Positions 33,427 to 42,450 of a DNA stretch of 64,000 bases are shown here, in pieces. The notes under the pieces are model-generated. The model worked only from the letters and a program-made list of their open reading frames with translations, ran no database searches and was not told where the DNA came from. The stretch spans positions 3,348,001-3,412,000 of the forward strand of contig OY970289.1 in the NCBI GenBank assembly GCA_963716135.1. The letters are read 5' to 3'. Within the stretch, counting starts at the first letter, position 1; each line of letters starts with the position of its first letter. Origin of the DNA: CAVRAW01 sp963716135 (GTDB taxonomy: Bacteria; Planctomycetota; Planctomycetia; Pirellulales; JADZDJ01). Both the position numbers and the translations under genes were made by a program.

Positions 33427-34767
33427 TTACTTATGTCCCGCGCTCAGCGAGGTAATCAGGCTCACCAGCGGCATGAACAAAGCCACCACGATGAAGCCCA
33501 CCATCAGGCCCAAAAACACAATCAACAGCGGTTCCAGCAAACTGACCAAACTTTCGGTGATCACCGCCACTTCTTCGTCGTAGGTGTCGGCCACCTTATA
33601 AAGCATCGTGTCCAGTTCGCCGGTTTCTTCCCCCACGTCGACCATGTTCACGACCAGGTCGTCCACCACGCGCTGCTTCATGCGCATCATGTACATCAAC
33701 ACGCCGACCGGCCCGCCCACGAAAAGAAACCACAAGAGCACCGTCACGGCGTTGAACTGCGGCACGGAATGCTCCTTGAGCGGCTTGGCGATGCTTTCGC
33801 CTTCGCGAATCGATTCGGTCACCTTGCCGTACATCTTTTCGAACATGGCGTTGCCGGCGGTTTCGCGGGTAATATTCAGGGCTTCCAAAATCGGCACGCC
33901 GCTGGCCACCAGCGTGCCCAGCGTGCGGGTGGTGCGGGCCATCGTGTTTTTTTCCGACAGATTGCCGAACACGGGCACCTTGAGCATGAACAAATCCCAG
34001 CCGGCGCGGCCGTACGCAAATTTGCGCAACAGCTTGATGAACAGCCACACGCAAAGCGGAATGCCCGGGATCAGGAACCAATAATTCACGCAAAAGTTCG
34101 AGATATGCATCAGCATCACGGTGGGCCCCGGCAGCGCCGTTTTGAAATCGGAAAAGATTTTCACGAACGCCGGCACGATTTTGATCATGATGAAGGTCAA
34201 AATCCCCACGGCCACCAACACCACGACGATCGGATAGACCATCGCCCCTTTGACTTTGCGTTTCAGGGCTTCGGCCCGCTCCTGGAATTCGGCCAGGCGG
34301 CGCAAGATGGTTTCCAGCGCACCGCCGGCTTCGCCGGCGCGGATCATGTTCACGTACAGGCGGTCGAACGCCTTGGGGCACTTGCCCATAGCTTCGCTGA
34401 GCGTGGCGCCGGCTTCGATCTCGTCGCACACGTCCATCAGCGAGTTTTTCATGCGGCCGGGCTTTTGCTGGTTTTCCAGAATGCGAATGCTGCGCAGAAT
34501 CGGCAGGCCGGCATCCTGCAAAATGGAAAGCTGCCGCGTGAACGTCGTCAGCGTCTTGGTGTTGACGCCGCCGATGGCGAACGAGCGCCCTTTCTTAGCC
34601 GACGCTTTGTCGGACTTCTTCTTGCGCTCTTTCTTGACCGTGATCTTGGTGACGAAGTAGCCCAACTGGCGAATGGTCGCCTGGGCATCCGCTTCGGTCG
34701 GGGCTTCAATCACGTCCTGAATTTCTTGCCCGGTGGAATCGGTCGCTTCGTAGGAATAGATCGGCAT
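33427..34767 (-). CDS. gspF: Type II secretion/type IV pilus inner-membrane platform protein GspF
   Basis: 446 residues, the usual GspF/PilC length. It has an N-terminal cytoplasmic part (MPIYSYEATDSTGQEI...), a first GspF domain with FTRQLSILQDAGLPILRSI, three transmembrane helices (near residues 195, 245 and 410), and a second domain with MARTTRTLGTLVASGVPILEAL. It links the assembly ATPase to the pseudopilins. It lies between gspE and the pseudopilin genes. Confidence 0.93.
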   Translation of the reverse strand: MPIYSYEATDSTGQEIQDVIEAPTEADAQATIRQLGYFVTKITVKKERKKKSDKASAKKGRSFAIGGVNTKTLTTFTRQLSILQDAGLPILRSIRILENQQKPGRMKNSLMDVCDEIEAGATLSEAMGKCPKAFDRLYVNMIRAGEAGGALETILRRLAEFQERAEALKRKVKGAMVYPIVVVLVAVGILTFIMIKIVPAFVKIFSDFKTALPGPTVMLMHISNFCVNYWFLIPGIPLCVWLFIKLLRKFAYGRAGWDLFMLKVPVFGNLSEKNTMARTTRTLGTLVASGVPILEALNITRETAGNAMFEKMYGKVTESIREGESIAKPLKEHSVPQFNAVTVLLWFLFVGGPVGVLMYMMRMKQRVVDDLVVNMVDVGEETGELDTMLYKVADTYDEEVAVITESLVSLLEPLLIVFLGLMVGFIVVALFMPLVSLITSLSAGHK

Positions 34768-34784
34768 GGCAGCACGCGGGGAAA

Positions 34785-34840
34785 AGGATGTTTCTAGTTT
34801 CGTGTTCCGGGTTTCGAGCTATTCGCTTTCAACGCGTCGC
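34785..34840. repeat. Heptanucleotide repeat tract G
   Basis: GTTTCTA GTTTCGT GTTCCGG GTTTCGA in the short gap between gspE and gspF. Confidence 0.68.
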
Positions 34841-34881
34841 AAGCGGCGCGGCCAAAATGCTAACTGCTAGTCGCTGTTTCA

Positions 34882-36603
34882 TTAAGCTTCCACAATGGTT
34901 TCGCGAACGATTTCCTCGGCCGTGGTGGTCCCTTCGAACGCCGCCGCCAGGCCGGCCTCGCGGAGCGTGACCATGCCGACGCCGCAGGCGGCGGTCCGCA
35001 GTTCATCGGTGGAGGCGTTGCGCATGATCATGTCGCGCATGTCGTCGTTCAAAAGCATCAATTCGAACAGCCCCACGCGGCCTTTGTACCCCGTGCGATT
35101 GCAAGCCTCGCAACCCTTGCCGCGGTAGAACTTTTTGCCGGCAATGTCGGCCGGCGTAAGTCCGAGTTCGGTCAGCATCTCGGCCGACGGGGCGACTTCC
35201 TCCTTGCACTGGGCGCAGATGCGCCGCACCAGCCGTTGGGCCAGCACCGCCTCCAGCGTGGCCGTGATCAAAAACGGCGGCACGCCCATGTCGCGCAATC
35301 GCGTGATCGTGCTGGGCGCGTCGTTGGTGTGCAGCGTGCTGAACACCATGTGCCCGGTCAACGACGCCTGCACGGCGATTTCGGCCGTTTCGATGTCGCG
35401 GATTTCGCCCACCAGGATTTTGTCCGGATCCTGCCGCAAAATCGACCGCAGGCACTGCGCGAACGTATTGCCGATCGAAGCATCGATGGGCACTTGCACC
35501 AGGCCGTCGATGTCGTATTCCACCGGGTCTTCGGTGGTGATGATTTTATCTTCGACTTTGTTCAATTCGCTGAGAGCAGCGTACAAGGTCGTGGTCTTTC
35601 CGGAGCCGGTGGGACCGGTGACCAGCACGATGCCGTTGGGCTTGTTGATCACGCTGCGAAAGCCGATCAGCGTCTTGGAATCCAGGCCCACTTTGTTCAA
35701 ATTCAATTGCACCACCGAGCGGTCCAACACCCGCAGCACCACGCTTTCGCCGAACATGGTGGGCAGCACGCTGACGCGCATGTCGATGGGGTGGCCGCCG
35801 ACGGTCAGCTCGATGCGGCCGTCTTGCGGCAGGCGGCGTTCGGCGATATCCAAATTGGCCATCACTTTGATGCGGGTGGTGATGGCAAATGCCAGATGCC
35901 GCGGCGGGGGCACCATTTCATACAGCACGCCGTCGGCTTTGATGCGAATGCGAAACTCGTCTTCAAACGGCTCGAAGTGCAAGTCGCTGGCATGATCGCG
36001 GATCGCCAGCAAGAGCACCATGTTCAGCAGTTTGCGCACCGGGGCGCTGTCGGCCATGGCCTCCACGTTCGTCAGGTCCAGCGGCCCCTCGCCGCCTTCC
36101 GCTGCCTCGGCCGCTTCGCGCAGCTCGTCGTCCTGTTCCATGTCGGCCACGAGGCTTTCCACACTTTCGCTGCCGGTGGCGTAATACTTCGCTAGCGCCT
36201 TGGCGATCTCCCGCTCTGTCGCCACCATCGCTTTGATGTCGTACCCCAGGAACGTGCGCAGTTCGTCGCGGATGGACAGCTTCTGCGGATCGCACATGGC
36301 GATGGTCAGCGTGTTGTCGGAAAACTCCAGCGGCACGACGCGATACATCTGCGCCATCGGCTCGGTGATCTTCGCCAGCACGTCGGGCATAATGTTCATC
36401 TCGCTCAGATTCACCACCCGCATGCCCATCTGTTCGGCCAAGGCCTGGGCCAGTTGTTCGTCGGTGATGTAGCCCTGGCTTTCGGCGACTTTGCCCAATA
36501 GATCGCCCGGCCGCCGCTTCTGCTCCTCCAGCAGCATTTCCAACTGATCTTCGGTGATGAAGCCGAGATCGACGAAGATTTGACCGATGCGACGAATCGC
36601 CAT
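34882..36603 (-). CDS. gspE: Assembly ATPase GspE/PilB, copy 1
   Basis: 573 residues. An N-terminal MshEN/GspE-N domain is followed by the AAA-like ATPase with Walker A GPTGSGKTTT (about residue 333), Asp box ITTEDPVEYD, Walker B ILVGEIRD and His box LTGHMVFSTLHTNDA. The zinc motif C-x2-C...C-x2-C (RRICAQC, CEACNRTGYKGR) is intact. It is a cytoplasmic hexamer that powers pseudopilus growth. Confidence 0.93.
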   Translation of the reverse strand: MAIRRIGQIFVDLGFITEDQLEMLLEEQKRRPGDLLGKVAESQGYITDEQLAQALAEQMGMRVVNLSEMNIMPDVLAKITEPMAQMYRVVPLEFSDNTLTIAMCDPQKLSIRDELRTFLGYDIKAMVATEREIAKALAKYYATGSESVESLVADMEQDDELREAAEAAEGGEGPLDLTNVEAMADSAPVRKLLNMVLLLAIRDHASDLHFEPFEDEFRIRIKADGVLYEMVPPPRHLAFAITTRIKVMANLDIAERRLPQDGRIELTVGGHPIDMRVSVLPTMFGESVVLRVLDRSVVQLNLNKVGLDSKTLIGFRSVINKPNGIVLVTGPTGSGKTTTLYAALSELNKVEDKIITTEDPVEYDIDGLVQVPIDASIGNTFAQCLRSILRQDPDKILVGEIRDIETAEIAVQASLTGHMVFSTLHTNDAPSTITRLRDMGVPPFLITATLEAVLAQRLVRRICAQCKEEVAPSAEMLTELGLTPADIAGKKFYRGKGCEACNRTGYKGRVGLFELMLLNDDMRDMIMRNASTDELRTAACGVGMVTLREAGLAAAFEGTTTAEEIVRETIVEA

Positions 36604-36604
36604 G

Positions 36605-36660
36605 GCTTAAGTGTTTCGAGTTTCAGGGTTCAAGTTTCAAGTTGTTCGTCAAAATTCCGC
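36605..36660. repeat. Heptanucleotide repeat tract H
   Basis: GTTTCGA GTTTCAG GGTTCAA GTTTCAA between pilT and gspE. Confidence 0.72.
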
Positions 36661-36673
36661 CGACTGCCAACGG

Positions 36674-37813
36674 TTAATGTCCCGCGCCTTCTTTCAACTG
36701 CATCTCCGCCCGCCGTTCGACATCTTGCTCGTCCTCGAAAATGCCGCGCTTGGCATCCAGAATGCGTTTTTTCAGGTCGTCGGCAATTTGTGCTTTGCCC
36801 AGGGCGTCTTCCGCAGTCACTTTGCCTTCGCGCCACAGTCGAAACAGGTGGTCGTCCAGCAGTTGCATGCCCAGCTTTTGACCCGTTTGAATGGCCGAAT
36901 TGATGCGGAACGTCTTGTTCTCGCGGATCAAGTTGGCGATGGCGGAGGTGACCACCAGCATTTCGTAGCAGGCGATTCGGCCGCCGCCGATCTTGGGCAG
37001 CAGTCCCTGCGACAAAATCCCGATGATGGCCACAGAGAGCTGGGTGCGAATCTGATCCTGCTGGTTGGTGGGAAATACGTCGATGATGCGGTTCACGGTC
37101 CCCTGGGCGCCGGTGGTGTGCAGCGTGCCGAAGACGATGTGCCCGGTTTCTGCCGCCGTGATGGCGGCTTCGATGGTGGCCAAGTCGCGCAATTCGCCCA
37201 CCAGAATGACGTCCGGATCTTGCCGCAGGGAACGCCGCAGGGCTTCGGAAAAGCTCGGCACATCGACGCCCACTTCGCGCTGATTCACCGTCGATTTCTT
37301 GTGAAAATGATAAAACTCGATCGGGTCTTCGATCGTGATGATGTGGTGATCGACGTTGGTGTTGATGTAGTCGATCATCGTGGCCAGCGTGGTGCTCTTG
37401 CCCGACCCGGTGGGGCCTGTGACCAGGAACAAACCGCGCGGCCGCATGCACAAGTCCAGACAGACTTGCGGGATGCCCAGCTCCTCGGGCGTCATCAGCT
37501 TGTTGGGAATCTGCCGCAGCACCATCCCCACGTTGCCGCGCTGTTTGAAGATCGACACGCGGAAGCGGCAAAAATCGCCGAAGGCAAAGCCGAAGTCCGA
37601 GCCGCCCACTTCGGCCAGCTCCTGTTGGCAGCGATCCGGCGCGATGCTCTTCATCAAACCCACGGTGTCGTCCGGCTCCAAGACCTTGGTGGGCAGGCGG
37701 CGCAGCCGGCCGTGCAAACGCAATACCGGGGGTTGCCCCACGGCGAGGTGCAAGTCGCTGGCACCCTGCTTGTAAACGGCGTGCAGCAGTTTGTCGATTA
37801 GCAATGTGCCCAT
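36674..37813 (-). CDS. pilT: Retraction ATPase PilT
   Basis: 379 residues, typical PilT length. It has Walker A GPTGSGKST (about residue 137), ITIEDPIEF, ILVGELRD and the PilT-type His box ETGHIVFGTLHTTGA. There is no zinc motif, unlike GspE. Its presence suggests a retractable pilus-like fibre and not only a secretion piston. Same strand as gspE, 70 bp upstream. Confidence 0.93.
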   Translation of the reverse strand: MGTLLIDKLLHAVYKQGASDLHLAVGQPPVLRLHGRLRRLPTKVLEPDDTVGLMKSIAPDRCQQELAEVGGSDFGFAFGDFCRFRVSIFKQRGNVGMVLRQIPNKLMTPEELGIPQVCLDLCMRPRGLFLVTGPTGSGKSTTLATMIDYINTNVDHHIITIEDPIEFYHFHKKSTVNQREVGVDVPSFSEALRRSLRQDPDVILVGELRDLATIEAAITAAETGHIVFGTLHTTGAQGTVNRIIDVFPTNQQDQIRTQLSVAIIGILSQGLLPKIGGGRIACYEMLVVTSAIANLIRENKTFRINSAIQTGQKLGMQLLDDHLFRLWREGKVTAEDALGKAQIADDLKKRILDAKRGIFEDEQDVERRAEMQLKEGAGH

Positions 37814-38287
37814 GGCGTTAATTCACTTCGATTGAGAGTTTTTCTGTCAATGTCCTCGCCGGAGCGTGGCCAAGTCACGCTCCGGTTACGCGCCACGCGG
37901 GCGCATGTTCCACCTGGTGCACTGCCGCAACCTCGCACCCCCGCCGTGACTGGCTCCCCCCACAGGTGGCTCGCTGGCCCAGAATCGAGCGACGGATAAG
38001 TGAGTGCAGGGGGGGAATCCGATCCAGCCGCCAAGTTGCCAGCAGATTATTCGTTCGATCGCCATCAGACTCAAGCATTCGATCCCGCTGGACCCCCTCC
38101 CGGCAGTCCGCATCTGCTCGGCCAAGTGGCGTTCATCGCCTCGCAAGGTGCCTTCTATCTCGCATGGCCATCATAAGTTTTTTGATCCGCCAATTATCGT
38201 TCCGCGGAGCATTCGCCTCGGTTGAGCCTCCAGCTAAAACTTCTGCACGTGGGCCAGTTACGTCTGAAATTCACCTGCTCGGGCGGG
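37814..38287. other. Intergenic region between the two ATPase genes
   Basis: 474 bp without a convincing gene on either strand. Short overlapping frames lack ribosome sites. A promoter for pilT-gspE-gspF is expected but I cannot point to one. Confidence 0.4.
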
Positions 38288-39988
38288 CTACCTTTCAACT
38301 TGCTTGGCAACGCGGAACACTTCGTCGATCGTCGTAATTCCCTTCATGACCTTGTTAATTCCGTCGCCGTAAAGCGTGGTCATGCCTAGACTAACTGCGG
38401 CTCTGCGGATCTCCTGCGTCGGCGCCCCTTGGAACGCAAGTTCTCGGATTTTGGACGACATTAACATCAACTCATAAATGCCGATCCGCCCTCGATAGCC
38501 ACCCTGGCCGCAACTGTTACAGCCTTTTCCTTTCATGAAGGTGGCCTTGGCGGCCATCTCAGGCGTAATGCCGGCCGCCTGCAAGACGCTTTCGGTCGGT
38601 TGGAAGGGCTGCTTGCATTTGGGGCAAATGACGCGTACCAGCCGTTGCGCCAAGACCGCAATCACGCTGCTGGCGACCAAGTATGCCGGCACACCCATGT
38701 CGATCATTCTTGTAATAGCACCGGGCGCATCGTTCGTATGTAGTGTACTGAAAACCAAGTGTCCAGTCAAAGATGCCTGTATTCCCATTTGTGCTGTCTC
38801 AGCATCACGCATCTCACCGACCAAAATCACGTTCGGGGCCTGCCGCAGCATGGACCTGATGATTTTGGCAAAATCCAGCCCGATGTTATGCCTGACTTCG
38901 ACTTGATTGATACCGGCCAGATAATACTCCACCGGGTCTTCGGCCGTGATGATCTTCATGTCGGGCCGGTTCAGGTCGTTTAAGGCGGCATACAGGGTGG
39001 TCGTTTTGCCGGAACCGGTGGGCCCCGTCACCAGGATGATGCCGTTGGGACGCTTGATCAGATTCTGGAACTGCTTAAAGTCGGCCTCCGACAGCCCTAA
39101 CTGGCGCACCCCCACCCGGATGTTATCCTTGTCCAATAGCCGCATCACTACCGACTGGCCGTGATTGGTGGGCAAGACGCTGACCCGCAGGTCCAGCTCC
39201 TTTTGGCCCACGGTGATCTTGATCCGCCCGTCCTGCGGGCGGCGGCGTTCGGCAATATCCATCTTGGCCAAAATCTTGATACGCGACAGCAAAGCTCCCA
39301 AGAGCCGTTGCGGAGGGCTATCTCGCTCCACCAGCACGCCGTCGATCCGGTAGCGAATTCGCAGGCGGTTCTCAAACGGCTCGACGTGAATATCGGAGGC
39401 CCGCAACTGCACCGCCTCGCTGATCAGCAGATGCACCAGCTTGACAATCGGGGCGCTCGATTCGTCGACCGCCTCCTCCGAGGACGCAGTTTCCTCCGTG
39501 GTTTCCGTAAAGTCGATGGCCGTGTCGGTAAATTCCTGCAGCATCGAGTCGGCGCTCTCGCCGTCGGCTTGTCCGTAATGCTTGTTGATGGACTCCAAAA
39601 TCATTTCGCGTGGGGCCAGGGCCACTTCGATATTGCGGTTCAAAATAAAGCGCAGTTTTTCGCGGGTATCGAAATCCAAGGGATCGCTCATGATCACTTT
39701 GAGCGTCCCCCCGTCTTCGGCCAAGGGGAGCACGGCGTTTTCACGGGCCACCGACTCGGGCACGAGCTCGACCACGGCCGGTGGAATGACCACCTCGTTC
39801 AGGTCGACGAAATCCATCCCATGTTCCTGCGCCATGGCCCGCATCACTTCGTCGCCGCTGGCGTATCCCAGCCGGATGAGCTCTTCGACGACGCTTTTCC
39901 CCGAATCCTTGGAGATCTTCTTGGCGTCAGCAAACTGCTCCTGACTGATGACGCGTTTGCGAATCAGGATTTCAGCGAAATTCGGCAT
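38288..39988 (-). CDS. Assembly ATPase GspE/PilB, copy 2
   Basis: About 566 residues from ATG 39988 (MPNFAEILIRKRVIS). MshEN-type N-domain, Walker A GPTGSGKTTT (about residue 325), ITAEDPVEYY, ILVGEMRD, SLTGHLVFSTLHTNDA and a zinc motif (VICPKC, CNSCGQGGYRGR). It is distinct from copy 1 in sequence, so it is not a recent duplicate. Two assembly ATPases may serve different fibres or act as a PilB/GspE pair. Confidence 0.92.
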   Translation of the reverse strand: MPNFAEILIRKRVISQEQFADAKKISKDSGKSVVEELIRLGYASGDEVMRAMAQEHGMDFVDLNEVVIPPAVVELVPESVARENAVLPLAEDGGTLKVIMSDPLDFDTREKLRFILNRNIEVALAPREMILESINKHYGQADGESADSMLQEFTDTAIDFTETTEETASSEEAVDESSAPIVKLVHLLISEAVQLRASDIHVEPFENRLRIRYRIDGVLVERDSPPQRLLGALLSRIKILAKMDIAERRRPQDGRIKITVGQKELDLRVSVLPTNHGQSVVMRLLDKDNIRVGVRQLGLSEADFKQFQNLIKRPNGIILVTGPTGSGKTTTLYAALNDLNRPDMKIITAEDPVEYYLAGINQVEVRHNIGLDFAKIIRSMLRQAPNVILVGEMRDAETAQMGIQASLTGHLVFSTLHTNDAPGAITRMIDMGVPAYLVASSVIAVLAQRLVRVICPKCKQPFQPTESVLQAAGITPEMAAKATFMKGKGCNSCGQGGYRGRIGIYELMLMSSKIRELAFQGAPTQEIRRAAVSLGMTTLYGDGINKVMKGITTIDEVFRVAKQVER

Positions 39989-40390
39989 GGTGCGAAGACC
40001 CAGCGGAGCAACAGCGGAGCAACAACTGCGAACGTATGTCGATGGCGCGAGCGCCAGCATTCCCCAACTTCATCGAGCCCATGCGCCAGCCAGCGGCAGG
40101 CAGCGTTCCGGCGACTTCCTGCCAGCGCACCAAGGTGCCAAAACTCGGGCCCCGCGACCCCCATTTGGCCGGCCGAAAAGGTTGCCTGCCATCCATTTAG
40201 CGTACTGGCCGTTGGGGCAAGTGTCAATCAATCGGCACGGCTCCCGAGCCCCGCAAAGCCAGGTTGCTAAGCGTTGCAATTTGCAAGAATATGCACTGGC
40301 GATGGCTTGCTAATCCTTACAAGCATTGCGGTTCGCTCAGGGGCCCAGATCCGAGTCGCGACAGTCGCTCGTCGTGGAGGAATAGCCGTC
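39989..40390. promoter_or_regulatory. Divergent region upstream of PilB and TMTC-like genes
   Basis: About 400 bp between oppositely directed genes. GGAGGA at 40376 is the ribosome site for the GTG start at 40391. No other element recognised. Confidence 0.4.
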
Positions 40391-42402
40391 GTGGCAATTG
40401 CCCAGCGGTCACCGCCGATACAGCAAGTTGCGCCGGCTTCGGGGGGTTGGCTCCCAACGCTGGGAGGAGCCGTGCTGCTGCTCATCTTCATTTGGGCAGC
40501 CTATTTCCCAGCCGTCCGAGGCCAGTTCATCTGGGACGACAATTTATTGGTGGTAGGCAATAAGCTCGTCCATGCTCCCGACGGTTTGTACCGCCTGTGG
40601 TTCACCACGGAGCCATCGGATTATTGGCCACTGACGAACAGCACGTTTTGGATCGAATGGCGTTTGTGGGGAGAAAATCCGGCCGGCTATCACGTCGCGA
40701 ATCTATTGTTGCACTTCGTCTCGGCGCTGTTGCTTTGGAAAATCTTGTCCAAGCTATCGATTCCCGGCGCTTGTTTCGCCGCCATTCTATTTGCTGTCCA
40801 TCCAGCCAACGTGGAATCGGTGGCCTGGATTGCACAGCGCAAAAACACGTTGGCCATGGTCTTCTTTCTGTTGTCCATCCTCTGCTATGTGCGTGAATTC
40901 GACGGGCCGCGGGACTCGAACGGCGGACCGCCGAAAAATCGCTGGTATTGGCTCAGTCTGCTGGCGTTCGTGCTGGCGATGCTCGGCAAGGGCTCGGTGG
41001 CCAGCCTGCCCTTGGTGTTGCTGTTGATCGTCTGGTGGCGGCGGGGCCGGATCGCGCAACGTGACCTGGGGCGGACCGTCCCCTTCTTTCTCGTCGCCGG
41101 GGCTCTAACCGGCGTCAACATCTGGTTCCAAACTCACGGCGGCGAGGCCATTCGAACCGCGACCATTCCTGAACGATTGATCGGCGCTGGCGCCATCGCC
41201 TGGTTCTATCTGTCGAAGGCGCTCGTGCCGATCGATTTGAGCTTCGTCTATCCGCAGTGGCAGATCGACCTCAGCAATTGGCTTTGGTGGCTGCCCGCGC
41301 TGGCTGCCTTGGCCGTGACGGTTGCACTTGGGCGGCTCGCCCATCGGCGGCAGTCGGATTGGGCTCGTGCGTTGCTATTCTCCTGGTTGTTCTTCTGTGT
41401 CGCGCTGTTGCCGGTGCTGGGCCTGACCGACGTCTATTTCATGAAGTTCGCCCTGGTGGCGGACCACTACCAATACATCGCGATTATCGCCGTGGTGGCC
41501 CTGATCGCGGCGGGCTGCAGTGTCTGGTATCGGCGCGCAACCAGTGCAGGTCGCCTTGGCGCGATCGCCGCCACAGGCGCTCTGGCGCTTTCATTCACCT
41601 GGGCATCCCACCAACAAAGCAGACTCTACGCCGATCCCATCACCCTTTACGAAGCCACGCTCAAGAGCAATCCGAATTGCTGGTTGGCTCGTGTGAACCT
41701 TGGCCAGGAATTTCTCGCGGCCGGCCGGCGGGCAGACGCCATCCGGCAGTTTGAACAGGCCGTGCAAATCAAACCCGATTTAGCCGAGGCCTATAACAAC
41801 CTTGGCGCGTGTCGCTCGACTCCGGTTCCGTGCCCCAGGCCATTGTGCAGCTTGAAGAGGCAGTGCGGTTGAAACCCGATTACGCTGCGGCTCACAACAA
41901 CTTGGCAAACGCATTGGCGCTGGTCGGCCGAAACGATGAAGCGCGAAAGCATTTAGAACGCGCCCTCGAACTTAACCCGGCGTATCCTGATGCGCACAAC
42001 AATTTGGCCATCGTATTGGCCAGGGCGGGACGTTTGCCCGAAGCGATCGATCATTTTCAGCAAGCCGTGCGATTGAAACCCAATTATTTCGACGCCCACA
42101 CGAATCTGGCCCATGCCCTGTTGCTGGCCGATCGACCGGCCGAAGCGGTCGACCAATATCTCCAGGCGCTGCGTCTTAAGCCCAATGACACGGCAACCTA
42201 CGCCAGCGTGCTCAACGTGTTTCCTGCGCTCAATCGCCCGATGGACGCCATCGCCACGGCCCAAAAGGCTCTGGAAGTGGCGCGATCCAACGGGCAAGCG
42301 GCGCCGGCGGAGCAAATTGAAGCGTGGCTGACGAACTATCGCATCCAGCAGGGAGAACCTCAAAATTCGGCAATGCCAATGACCCCCGGCCCTGCACCTT
42401 AG
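40391..42402 (+). CDS. TMTC-like membrane glycosyltransferase with TPR tail, paralogue 1 (frame change near 41815)
   Basis: A multi-pass membrane protein of about 10 helices with a luminal loop GQFIWDDN (compare the acidic first loop of GT-C enzymes) and HPANVESVAWIAQRKN, patterns resembling eukaryotic TMTC O-mannosyltransferases. The C-terminal half is a TPR superhelix (YNNLG..., AHNNLANALALVG, AHTNLAHALLLAD). The two parts are in different frames, and one base near 41815 joins them. GTG 40391 is chosen for its GGAGG. A role in attaching sugar to exported proteins is inferred from the resemblance. First of three tandem copies. Confidence 0.75.
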
Positions 42403-42450
42403 CGATTGCATGTGCCACACTTGAACTTCTTCACCCCAGCTGCCTCGGTC

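Noticed and set aside
33397..34797. Long plus-strand ORF with many His and Gln
   Set aside because: It is the antisense shadow of gspF, a feature of high-GC coding sequence.
35236..36195. Plus-strand ORF opposite gspE
   Set aside because: Antisense shadow of the GspE ATPase gene.
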